From DAONLM01 sp035406685 (GTDB lineage: Bacteria; Spirochaetota; GWE2-31-10; MWDO01), in NCBI GenBank assembly GCA_035406685.1, contig DAONLM010000117.1:1-9127 (forward strand): 9,127 nucleotides of DNA, given 5' to 3'. The notes below the pieces were generated by a model. It did no database searches. It was not told the origin of the DNA and saw only the letters and a list, made by a program, of their open reading frames with translations. Every line of letters begins with the position of its first letter. The stretch's first letter is position 1. The position numbers were made by a program, and so were the translations under genes. Below, in pieces: positions 1 through 6,625 of the stretch.

Positions 1-1
1 G

Positions 2-259
2 TTGAATTCATTTAGCATAGCAACTCTTATTAGAGAGTTGCTTGAAATATATTTTATAGGTATTGAAACTTATGGGGAAGAGAAATTTATGAAGATGATA
101 CAAAAACTAAAAAATGAGATAGAAGGGTTAAGGAGAAGAAAGGCTTGTGTGGTGAAGGAGAGAAGAGGCCAAGATATCCCCTGCTCTATTGAGACTAACG
201 ACTATTTTTTACTCAAATTCAACTCAAATTTTTGCCTGAAAGAGATAAAATTTTTATAA
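2..259 (+). CDS. Unrecognised short ORF, possibly the 3' end of a larger gene
   Basis: An 85-codon frame starting with TTG runs from the window edge to a TAA at 257-259, so it may be the tail of a gene that begins outside the window. Alternatively, a shorter 56-residue product could start at ATG 89, which has a good Shine-Dalgarno-like GGGGAAGAG at 74-82. The product is charged, with a lysine/arginine-rich helix-like stretch around residues 30-50 (KLKNEIEGLRRRK), and has no signal peptide or membrane segment. I do not recognise a family. It lies on the same strand as the downstream operon but is separated from it by 229 bp with its own promoter. It could equally be a decayed gene or chance ORF. 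Confidence 0.3.
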   Translation: MNSFSIATLIRELLEIYFIGIETYGEEKFMKMIQKLKNEIEGLRRRKACVVKERRGQDIPCSIETNDYFLLKFNSNFCLKEIKFL

Positions 260-387
260 AATTAGTAATCTTTTTAAAATTAAACCATTCTATCTTTATT
301 ACTCAAGATTTACCTTAGGATAATTCTCTCTTTTTATCTACCTAAAAATAAAATCGCACAAGGACTAAAAATAAATTCAAAAAAATC
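260..387. other. AT-rich intergenic stretch without a gene
   Basis: This stretch lies between the first short frame and the operon promoter and is dominated by A/T runs. I see no open frame, tRNA or strong hairpin followed by a T-run. It contains CCTAAAAATAAAATCGCAC at 341-359, which recurs with one difference on the minus strand at 9050-9068. Confidence 0.5.
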
Positions 388-416
388 TTGACAAAATTCA
401 TAGTTAAATTTAATAT
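388..416 (+). promoter_or_regulatory. Sigma-70-type promoter of the lolA-rodZ-rimO-larE-lnt operon
   Basis: A perfect -35 hexamer TTGACA (388-393) is followed after 17 bp by TAATAT (411-416), one base from the -10 consensus. Transcription would start near 423, leaving a leader of about 65 nt before the first gene at 489. No operator-like dyad is obvious around it. It is the only strong promoter seen before the operon, and the small gaps downstream suggest it serves all five genes. Confidence 0.7.
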
Positions 417-488
417 ATTGCAACTTTTAAACTTATTTATAGTAATTTTAAAGATAAGATATACAAGGAAAGGTAAAAAAATTAAAAT

Positions 489-1199
489 ATGAAAAAAAAT
501 ATATCTATACTATTTTGGGCATTATTTTGTGGGGTATTATCTTTTTCTCAAGATGAATTACTCAGTGCAAAAGATTTATTACAGAAATTTTCTGATAATT
601 TTAAAAAAAATGTAAAAGACTATGAGGCTGATATTAAATGGTATCAGGATGATAATATTCAATCTGGAAAAATTTATTTTAAAAATCCTCAAAAATTAAG
701 AATTAATTTTACAGATCCCAACAAACAGGTTATATGCACAAATGGCTATACCTTATGGGTTTTTATAGATTATCTAAATCTTACTTTAAAACAGGAGATT
801 CTTCAAAAAGAAAAGTCAAAGACAGAAGAGGGTAAAACAGAATCAGTTGTAAATCCAATTCTTATAAATCCAATGGGTTATGATAAATTTCTGTCAAACT
901 ATTCCATAGAATATTATGAAGGGAAAACAAAGACTCAATATAAAGATGGAAAAATGGTATATAAAATGAAATTGATAAGATGGAGATCTTCTAAATATGG
1001 TTTTAATTCCTTAATTATTACAATAGAAGATAATGGTTTAATAAGAAGAATTGAGGGTGTAACAGCAGCTATGAGAAAGATTGTTTTAGAAATAGATAAT
1101 ATTAAATTAAACACTGGCATAGGAGATTCATTTTTTAATTACCAGCCACCTTCTTATGCAAATACAATAGAAAATTTTATTACAACTTATAGTGAATAA
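489..1199 (+). CDS. lolA: Outer-membrane lipoprotein carrier LolA-like protein
   Basis: LolA family proteins carry lipoproteins across the periplasm from the inner-membrane LolCDE complex to the outer membrane. The 236-residue product begins with a signal peptide (KK at 2-3, hydrophobic core about 5-17, likely cleavage near SFS/Q at 18-21). The mature part matches the family pattern: an early helix (LLQKFSDNFKKNVKDYEADI) followed by alternating beta strands, including GKIYFKNPQKLRINF, NGYTLWVFIDYLNLT and a C-terminal SLIITIEDNGLIRRIEGV. Length is usual for the family. A purine-rich AAGGAAAGG (465-473) lies 15 bp before the ATG, rather far for a Shine-Dalgarno site. First gene of the operon, 15 bp before the RodZ-like gene. 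Lnt at the operon end acts in the same lipoprotein pathway, which supports the call. Sequence identity to Escherichia coli LolA is expected to be low, so the exact role is inferred. Confidence 0.75.
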   Translation: MKKNISILFWALFCGVLSFSQDELLSAKDLLQKFSDNFKKNVKDYEADIKWYQDDNIQSGKIYFKNPQKLRINFTDPNKQVICTNGYTLWVFIDYLNLTLKQEILQKEKSKTEEGKTESVVNPILINPMGYDKFLSNYSIEYYEGKTKTQYKDGKMVYKMKLIRWRSSKYGFNSLIITIEDNGLIRRIEGVTAAMRKIVLEIDNIKLNTGIGDSFFNYQPPSYANTIENFITTYSE

Positions 1200-1214
1200 T
1201 ACAGGGGAGAAAAA

Positions 1215-2285
1215 ATGGACTCATTAGGAGAATTTTTAAAAGAGGCAAGACTTAAATCAAATATTTCAATTGAACAGGTAGTAGAGGATACTCATATAGT
1301 AAAAAAATTTATTGAAGCAATTGAGAGGGATGAATTCTCGGCTTTTCCGGGAGAAGCTTACTTAAAGGGATTTTTAAGAACATACAGTCAATATCTTGGA
1401 CTTGATAGTGATGATGTAATAAAAAAATATGAAAAAATAAAAATGATGGAGACCCCTACTCCAATAGAACAATTAATCCCAAAACCTCAAACAGATTTTA
1501 AGCCATTAATTATTTTACTGGTTATCGTAATATTTCTTTCATTAATTGGCATGGGTGGTTATTTTATAGTTAAAAATATATCTTCTAAAAAAAATATAGT
1601 AAGTGAGAACAATATAAAAAAAGAGACACAAAAAAATAAATTAACTTCACAAACTAAAGATAATATATTTTCTATTAACAGTGATGAAGAGAAAAAAATA
1701 GAAAAATTAAAAAAGGGTGATATCATAGAGATTGGAAATGAAAAATATAGGATTGTTGTAAAAGAACTATATCCAATAGTTACATTAACTTATGGAAATA
1801 ATAAAGAGTTGATTCTTATTCAGAGTTATCAACATAAAGTTGATTTAAATGAAGATGGAGATACTGATGTGTTAATTACATTAAATAACTGGGATAATAA
1901 TTTTGCAAATATCTCCTTTAAACTGAATCAAAAAACAAATTTATCTTTTGACTCAAAAGAAATTGGTGAAAATCCTGAAGTGGTTTTTACTACTCCCTCT
2001 CTTGAAGGAATTAATATTAATCTTAGTATAAAAAAAGATACCTATTTAAGACACAAGATTGATGATTTGGAAGAGATAGAGAAATATTATGCAACAGGTG
2101 CTTTTATTAATTTAAAAATCAAAAACAAAGCAATTGTATGGCTTACAAATGGAAGTGCAGCATCTTTATTGATAAATAATAAAGAGATTCCATTAGGTCA
2201 ATCAGGAGCAGTCGAAGTAAAATTAATTTCCTGGCAAAAAAATAGCAACAGTGAATATGAAATTATTTTAAGTAGCCTTAAATAA
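1215..2285 (+). CDS. RodZ-like membrane protein with N-terminal helix-turn-helix (HTH_25)
   Basis: RodZ-type proteins link the MreB cytoskeleton to the envelope and help set rod shape. Residues 1-75 form the family's cytoplasmic helix-turn-helix: LGEFLKEARLKSNISIEQV, then THIVKKFIEAIERDEFSAFP and YLKGFLRTYSQYLGLD, all characteristic. A single membrane segment spans about 97-119 (PLIILLVIVIFLSLIGMGG), giving cytoplasm-in topology. A lysine/asparagine-rich linker (about 120-165) leads to an extracytoplasmic beta-rich part of about 190 residues. This includes the acidic loop D210-L-N-E-D-G-D-T-D218, which resembles a calcium-binding DxNxDGxxD loop. The start has AGGGGAG at 1203-1208. The product is 356 residues, in the range of RodZ proteins, but the C-terminal part is not obviously the standard RodZ domain, so I leave the symbol blank. 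No mreB is in the window. Confidence 0.75.
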   Translation: MDSLGEFLKEARLKSNISIEQVVEDTHIVKKFIEAIERDEFSAFPGEAYLKGFLRTYSQYLGLDSDDVIKKYEKIKMMETPTPIEQLIPKPQTDFKPLIILLVIVIFLSLIGMGGYFIVKNISSKKNIVSENNIKKETQKNKLTSQTKDNIFSINSDEEKKIEKLKKGDIIEIGNEKYRIVVKELYPIVTLTYGNNKELILIQSYQHKVDLNEDGDTDVLITLNNWDNNFANISFKLNQKTNLSFDSKEIGENPEVVFTTPSLEGININLSIKKDTYLRHKIDDLEEIEKYYATGAFINLKIKNKAIVWLTNGSAASLLINNKEIPLGQSGAVEVKLISWQKNSNSEYEIILSSLK

Positions 2286-2292
2286 TTCTTTT

Positions 2293-3597
2293 ATGAAAAT
2301 ATACATAGAGACCCTTGGCTGTAGTAAAAATCAGGTAGATTCTGAAAAGATTTCTTATATTTTAAAAGAAAATAATTATGAAATTGTCGACTCTCCAGAT
2401 GATGCATCTTGCATAATTGTCAATACCTGCGCCTTTATTAAAAAAGCAAGAGAAGAGGCAATAAATACGATCTTTGAATTGTTAAAATATAAAGAAAAAA
2501 AATGCAAAAAATTTATAGTGTGTGGCTGTCTTGCTCAAAAATATTACAAAGAGATTAAAGAAGAGATTAAAGAGGTAGATGCAATATTTGGAATTGGGGA
2601 TATATCAAAAATAGTAGAAGTTATTAAAGAAAATAGAGATCTATGTATACCAGATTTTAAAGAGGATAATTTTACAAAAAGAGAGATAACTGGTTTCCCC
2701 GGCACAGCATATTTAAGAATAAGTGATGGCTGTAATAATTACTGCTCATATTGTTCAATACCTTCAATAAGAGGAAATCTTCGATCAAGAAGTAAATATT
2801 CAATCTTAAAAGAACTGGAATTTCTTAAAAGCAAAGATATAAAAGAGATAATTTTAATAGCCCAGGATACCACAAACTATGGACTTGATCTTACTAATAA
2901 AAGAGAGTTAAAAAATCTTATTTTAGATATAGAAAAAAACCTTGAAAAAGAGGACTGGCTTAGAATTCTTTATATGCATCCCGATCATATTGATGATGAA
3001 CTACTCTACTCGCTTTCAGAATCAAGAAATTTTATTCCATATTTTGATATACCATTTCAATCTGGAAGTGATAGAATTCTAAAATTGATGAATAGAAAAG
3101 GCAATAGTGAGAATTATCTTAAACTTCTTGAGAAAATAAGAAAAAAATTCAAGAATCCAGTAATAAGATCGACATTTATTACTGGTTTCCCGTCAGAAAC
3201 AGAAGAAGATCATCAAAAAAGTCTTGAATTTATAAAGATGGCAAATCTTGATTGGGTTGGTGGATTTGAATATTCTGAAGAGGAAGGGACAAAGGCAATT
3301 GAAATAAAAAATTTTATAAAAGAAAGAACTAAAAAAAAGAGATTAAAACTATTATTAGACATTGCTGAAGAGATCTCTTATAAAAATCTACAAAGATTTT
3401 TAAATAAAAAGGAGAGAGTAATAATTGAAGAAAAGATAGAAAATGAGTCTCTATATCTTGGAAGATTTTATGGTCAGGCACCAGAAGTTGATGGTTTAAC
3501 AGTCATTGAGTCTGAAGAGATAGAACTCAAACCCGGTAATTTTTATGAAGTAACTTTAAAAAAATTAAATGGTAAGGATTTTTTTGCTTTTTTATAG
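2293..3597 (+). CDS. rimO: Ribosomal protein S12 methylthiotransferase RimO (radical SAM)
   Basis: RimO adds a methylthio group to a conserved aspartate of ribosomal protein S12 using two iron-sulfur clusters and S-adenosylmethionine. The 434-residue protein has all three parts. The N-terminal MTTase domain has cluster ligands C10 (ETLGCSKNQVD), C46 (NTCAF) and C79 (CGCLAQ). The radical SAM core has the CxxxCxxC triad C147, C151, C154 (DGCNNYCSYCSIP). A C-terminal TRAM domain runs from about residue 370. The ETLGCSKNQVDSE start and DGCNNYCSYCSIP are typical of RimO rather than its tRNA-modifying relative MiaB, and length fits. Only 7 bp separate it from the previous stop and no Shine-Dalgarno sequence is visible, so translation probably depends on coupling. 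The target gene rpsL is not in the window. Confidence 0.93.
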   Translation: MKIYIETLGCSKNQVDSEKISYILKENNYEIVDSPDDASCIIVNTCAFIKKAREEAINTIFELLKYKEKKCKKFIVCGCLAQKYYKEIKEEIKEVDAIFGIGDISKIVEVIKENRDLCIPDFKEDNFTKREITGFPGTAYLRISDGCNNYCSYCSIPSIRGNLRSRSKYSILKELEFLKSKDIKEIILIAQDTTNYGLDLTNKRELKNLILDIEKNLEKEDWLRILYMHPDHIDDELLYSLSESRNFIPYFDIPFQSGSDRILKLMNRKGNSENYLKLLEKIRKKFKNPVIRSTFITGFPSETEEDHQKSLEFIKMANLDWVGGFEYSEEEGTKAIEIKNFIKERTKKKRLKLLLDIAEEISYKNLQRFLNKKERVIIEEKIENESLYLGRFYGQAPEVDGLTVIESEEIELKPGNFYEVTLKKLNGKDFFAFL

Positions 3598-3600
3598 AAA

Positions 3601-4428
3601 ATGATAAACTATAATTTTAATATAGATATAAATCCAGATCTAAAAGAAAAATTATTAAAACTCAAAGATATAATAAAAGATAATAAATCAGCAGTGATAG
3701 CATTTTCTGGAGGGGTTGATTCTACATTTCTTGCAACAGTCTCTTTTCAGGTACTAAAAGAGAAATGTATTGCAGTGACAAACTTTTCTTCTCTTATGCC
3801 AGAAAGAGAATTTTATGAGGCAAAGAAGCTTGCAAAATTAATAGGTATAAAGTTTGATTCTATTCAAATAGAAGAAGTGAACAATCCTCTTTTTACAAAA
3901 AATCCAGTAAATAGATGTTATTTTTGTAAAAAAAATCTATATGAAAAACTATTACAGTACGCAAAAGAAAATAATTATAATTCTGTCTTTGATGGTTCAA
4001 ATATATCTGATGATATGGATTATAGGCCAGGACAATTAGCCTTAAAAGAACTAAAAATAGTCTCTCCTTTGAAAATGGCAAATCTTACAAAAGAAGATAT
4101 AAGAATATTGAGTGGATTTTATAATCTTCCTACAAAAGATAAACCTTCATTGGCATGCCTTGCATCAAGAATTCCTTATAATGATGAGATAACAAAAGAT
4201 AAGATTAAAATAGTAGAAAAATCTGAGGATTTTTTATATTCACTTGGATTTAAAAATACAAGGGTTAGGCTACATAATAATATAGCAAGAATAGAGATTG
4301 ATAAAAACCAATTTTTTGATATTATAGAAAATAAAGATAGGATTATTGACTATTTTAAAAAACTTGGCATTGTTTATATTACACTTGATTTAGAGGGATA
4401 TAGAACTGGTAGTATGAATATCTTTTGA
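3601..4428 (+). CDS. larE: LarE-type sulfur transferase for nickel-pincer cofactor synthesis
   Basis: LarE activates the carboxylates of the nicotinic-acid-derived precursor with ATP and inserts sulfur, building the nickel-pincer nucleotide used by lactate racemase and related LarA enzymes. The 275-residue protein has the PP-loop ATP-pyrophosphatase motif SGGVDST at 36-42 and the family signature KPSLACLASRIPY with C186 at the position of the sulfur-donor cysteine. It also carries a CxxC pair, C106 and C109 (NRCYFCK). Three conserved cysteines of this kind are the pattern described for LarE proteins that bind a [4Fe-4S] cluster instead of sacrificing their cysteine, so a cluster is plausible but inferred. 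Start ATG lies 3 bp after rimO with no clear ribosome-binding site, implying translational coupling. No larA, larB or larC is present here, so the partners must be elsewhere or absent. Confidence 0.88.
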   Translation: MINYNFNIDINPDLKEKLLKLKDIIKDNKSAVIAFSGGVDSTFLATVSFQVLKEKCIAVTNFSSLMPEREFYEAKKLAKLIGIKFDSIQIEEVNNPLFTKNPVNRCYFCKKNLYEKLLQYAKENNYNSVFDGSNISDDMDYRPGQLALKELKIVSPLKMANLTKEDIRILSGFYNLPTKDKPSLACLASRIPYNDEITKDKIKIVEKSEDFLYSLGFKNTRVRLHNNIARIEIDKNQFFDIIENKDRIIDYFKKLGIVYITLDLEGYRTGSMNIF

Positions 4429-4459
4429 CAAATATTTAAATTTTTAGTATTTAGTCAAT

Positions 4460-6004
4460 ATGAATATAGTCCAGAGATTTTTGATAGATAAAAGAGCCAT
4501 TTCAAATTTAATTTACTATTTTCTTTTAATAATAAGTGGTATATTATGGGGTCTGGGACAATGGCCACAATTTTTTTTCATAAGATTTTTTGGACTCATA
4601 CCATTTTTATATATAGTATTTTATAGAAAACATTACATCTTAGAAACAATCATATTCGGTACAATCGCTTACTCTATAAATTTTTACTGGCTCTTTTTTA
4701 CATTTAAAGAGTCTGGGAAAATGTCGATTTTCTTATCAGTATTAATAATCTTAATACTCTGTATTTATTACTCCTTGCAATATCCAATTATTGCTTTTAT
4801 ATATAAAAAATTTTATAACTTTAACAAAAAAATTTTATTTTATTCTTTGCCAGTGATATTTGTTACAATAGATGCAACATTTTTTAAACTATTTAAACAT
4901 AGTATAGCAGATAGTCAGATATCATTCACATATTTTGTTCAATTAATCGACATTACTGGAATGAGTGGACTTATTCTTATAATCATGCTTATCAATCTTG
5001 GCATATTCAATATTCTTGAAAGATTATTAAAATCAAAGCCAATTAAATGGCAACACTTTTTATTCGTTATACCATTTTTTATTGCTATAATATATGGCGG
5101 TGTAAGAATAGATCAATTAAAAAATGATATGAAAAAAGCAAATTATGTTCTTGGAGCAATGATTCAGGGAAATATTACTGGCAAGCAAAAACTTGATGAA
5201 AACTACTGGAATACAAACATAGAGAGGTATAATAGACTTACAAAAGAATCAACTTTAGGAGATACCCCAGATGTAATTATATGGCCAGAATCCATTTTTA
5301 ATAGATCTTATAATGGCAATCCAGAATTTATTCAAAAAGTAATATTTGAAAACTATCCACCTTTAATACTTGGAATTGTCGTATGGTTACCGGATAATAA
5401 AATAACAAATTCAGCTCTTTTAATAGAAAAGAAAAGAGTTGTTTCTCAATATGATAAACAGATCTTACTAATGTTTGGAGAATATGTTCCTTTTGAAAAA
5501 AATTTTCCATTTTTAAGATATCTTACCCCATTAAGAAGTAATACAAGTCCAGGAAAAACATCGTCTATATTTAATATTAAAGAGATAAAAGCAGCCTTAA
5601 CAATCTGTTTTGAGGATCTATTTCCAGATCTTGTAAGAAAAAAGGTCAATGAAGGGGCAAATATAATGATCAATCTTACAAATGATAGCTGGTATGGAAA
5701 TACAATTGGACCAATTCATCATTCAATCATAGCAAGATTAAGAGCAATTGAGAATAGAAGAGCTTTTTTTAGATGTACTGCAACCGGTTTTACCACGGCA
5801 AGTGATATCACTGGTAAAGTTGTTGCTTCTGGCAATATGTTTACAGAAGAGATAGTAAAGGCAAAACTCCCATTATATACAAAACGGACAATTTATAGTT
5901 ATATCGGAGAACTTCTTACAAATATCTGTATATTTACTGTTATTATGATAACATTGACAATTCTTGGCATATATTTTAGAAAGAAAAAATACAGATATTT
6001 ATAG
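4460..6004 (+). CDS. lnt: Apolipoprotein N-acyltransferase Lnt
   Basis: Lnt adds the third acyl chain to the N-terminal cysteine of lipoproteins in the inner membrane, the step that makes them substrates for Lol export. The 514-residue protein has several hydrophobic segments in the first 215 residues (for example about 17-34, 40-56, 90-115, 160-182, 200-212). A nitrilase-like catalytic domain follows, and a last membrane segment lies near 485-507. The catalytic triad is visible as E277 (IIWPESIF), K333 (YDKQILLMFGEYVPFE) and C383 (ICFEDLFPD). QGNIT (236-240) and NLTNDSWYG (405-413) are also family signatures. Length matches the family. The 31-bp gap after larE shows no Shine-Dalgarno sequence. 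The pairing with LolA at the other end of the operon makes biological sense. Last gene of the operon; a possible hairpin overlaps its stop. Confidence 0.93.
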   Translation: MNIVQRFLIDKRAISNLIYYFLLIISGILWGLGQWPQFFFIRFFGLIPFLYIVFYRKHYILETIIFGTIAYSINFYWLFFTFKESGKMSIFLSVLIILILCIYYSLQYPIIAFIYKKFYNFNKKILFYSLPVIFVTIDATFFKLFKHSIADSQISFTYFVQLIDITGMSGLILIIMLINLGIFNILERLLKSKPIKWQHFLFVIPFFIAIIYGGVRIDQLKNDMKKANYVLGAMIQGNITGKQKLDENYWNTNIERYNRLTKESTLGDTPDVIIWPESIFNRSYNGNPEFIQKVIFENYPPLILGIVVWLPDNKITNSALLIEKKRVVSQYDKQILLMFGEYVPFEKNFPFLRYLTPLRSNTSPGKTSSIFNIKEIKAALTICFEDLFPDLVRKKVNEGANIMINLTNDSWYGNTIGPIHHSIIARLRAIENRRAFFRCTATGFTTASDITGKVVASGNMFTEEIVKAKLPLYTKRTIYSYIGELLTNICIFTVIMITLTILGIYFRKKKYRYL

Positions 6005-6028
6005 ACCTCACTTCTATTATCTGTATTT
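5987..6028 (+). terminator. Possible hairpin terminator at the end of the operon
   Basis: AAATACAGATA (5987-5997) and TATCTGTATTT (6018-6028) are perfect 11-bp inverted arms separated by 20 nt, overlapping the lnt stop codon. The stem is A/U-rich and is followed by GTCAAGTATTTATT rather than a solid U-run, so it is a weak intrinsic terminator at best. It could instead protect the 3' end of the transcript. Confidence 0.35.
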
Positions 6029-6100
6029 GTCAAGTATTTATTGGGAAGTTATGTCTATAAAATGATCTTTACTATTACTAAAAAAGAAAAGCCTGTTTTC

Positions 6101-6213
6101 ATAAAATAACGATTATCTTATAAAGAAGTAGGACATATGTCGTAGTTTTGAAAAAAAGACTATATAAAATAACGATTATTTTATATAAATAATATATACG
6201 ACATATGTCGTAG
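6101..6213 (+). repeat. Degenerate tandem repeat with palindromic GACATATGTC core
   Basis: AAAATAACGATTAT occurs at 6103-6116 and 6166-6179, and GACATATGTCGTAG at 6132-6145 and 6200-6213, so a unit of roughly 63-68 bp is present about twice. The second copy includes the perfect 12-bp palindrome CGACATATGTCG at 6199-6210. A related core, CAACATATGTCG, is in repeat A' near 8894-8905. Confidence 0.5.
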
Positions 6214-6260
6214 TCCCATGATAACATTTAAATAAAATAACAATAATTTATTATAACATA
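6182..6260 (+). repeat. Direct repeat A, left copy
   Basis: About 79 bp matching 8876-8955 in the same orientation. The only differences I count are one single-base indel and three substitutions. The identical core includes CCCATGATAACATTTAAATA and the run after it. It contains the CGACATATGTCG palindrome. Confidence 0.8.
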
Positions 6261-6335
6261 ACTTCCACCTATAATTTTAATATTTTTTCTTATAACCACT
6301 TTATTCTTAAATTGGCAAATTTATTATTAGACATA

Positions 6336-6394
6336 TGTAAAAATATAGTATCTTCCTTCATAAAGATATATAATATGGTGGAAATTATGCTATT
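6336..6394 (+). repeat. Direct repeat B, left copy
   Basis: This stretch resembles 8818-8880 in the same orientation. TGTAAAAATA at the start, a TTCCTT block in the middle, and TATATAATATG-TGGAAATT-TGCTAT at the end align, with a diverged and slightly longer centre in the right copy. The order of A and B is reversed relative to the right side. Confidence 0.6.
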
Positions 6395-6430
6395 ATTTAC
6401 ATTTTGAAAATCCATTCTTTGACTTATCCT

Positions 6431-6456
6431 TGTCCATTATAATGTTATAATGGACA
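6431..6456. repeat. Perfect 26-bp palindrome, left copy
   Basis: Arms of 12 bp (TGTCCATTATAA and its reverse complement) surround a TG centre. Outer T/A bases at 6430 and 6457 extend pairing by one. The same 26 bp occur exactly at 8621-8646. The two copies flank the cassette array and the integrase fragment. It may be the end or scar of a mobile element, or a binding site. Confidence 0.85.
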
Positions 6457-6477
6457 ACGTATGTTCAACCTTTATGA

Positions 6478-6564
6478 GCCACACATCCCGAAGTTACCAA
6501 AGTTAAAGATTTTTTAGATGAAATGCTTGAAAAAAATTTAAAAAATCAGACACAATTTACTTGA
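6478..6564 (+). pseudogene. Possible 3' remnant of an unrecognised gene
   Basis: One frame reads ATHPEVTKVKDFLDEMLEKN and seven further residues before TGA at 6562-6564. It is closed upstream by a TGA at 6475-6477 just after the palindrome. The amphipathic, helix-like tail looks more protein-like than the surrounding AT-rich DNA, but no start codon or ribosome-binding site is present. It sits directly against the outer end of attC2 on the opposite strand, so it could be host sequence or a decayed cassette. No family assigned. Confidence 0.22.
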
Positions 6565-6566
6565 CA

Positions 6567-6625
6567 ATACCACATTTGCTTAACCTGCATTGCGAAGCAA
6601 TGTCAGGTTGAAGCAGTTATTGGGC
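6567..6625 (-). repeat. attC2, integron recombination site of cassette 2 (59 bp)
   Basis: Read on the minus strand, the R'' box is GCCCAAT (6625-6619; consensus RYYYAAC, last base differs) and the R' position is GTGGTAT (6573-6567; only partly like GTTRRRY). Between them, the plus (bottom) strand folds as TGCTT-AACCTG-CATTGC pairing with GCAATG-T-CAGGTT-G-AAGCA. This leaves T6603 and G6610 extrahelical and a three-base GAA loop. Extrahelical T and G on the bottom strand are the hallmark by which integron integrases recognise folded attC. The abnormal R' marks the distal edge of the array. Confidence 0.85.

Larger units (their letters stand above)
6044..6266. repeat. Possible miniature element bounded by 11-bp inverted repeats
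   Basis: GGAAGTTATGT at 6044-6054 is repeated exactly in inverted orientation as ACATAACTTCC at 6256-6266, enclosing 223 bp with no coding potential. Size and AT-richness would suit a miniature inverted-repeat element. However, I see no clear target-site duplication outside the arms, and the second copy of the internal repeat A at 8876 lacks the arm. Treat as a candidate only. Confidence 0.3.
6005..6430. other. Repeat-rich AT-rich intergenic DNA without a convincing gene
   Basis: No open frame of note lies between the lnt stop and the palindrome at 6431. The stretch contains the short tandem-like repeats at 6103-6213, direct-repeat copies A (6182-6260) and B (6336-6394), and an 11-bp inverted repeat bounding 6044-6266. 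GACATATGT occurs at 6132, 6200 and 6330. It looks like a graveyard of small repeats between the host operon and the integron remnant. Confidence 0.6.

Noticed and set aside
489..560. Possible lipobox at C14 of the LolA-like signal peptide
   Set aside because: The residues before the cysteine (A-L-F-C) do not fit a lipobox because of phenylalanine at -1; a normal cleaved signal peptide is more likely.
935..5673. Minus-strand frames of 60-75 codons inside the operon genes
   Set aside because: All lie antisense to well-supported genes and have no distinctive protein features.
6005..6460. CRISPR array or direct-repeat array
   Set aside because: The repeats are few, irregularly spaced and degenerate, with no constant repeat-spacer pattern and no cas genes.
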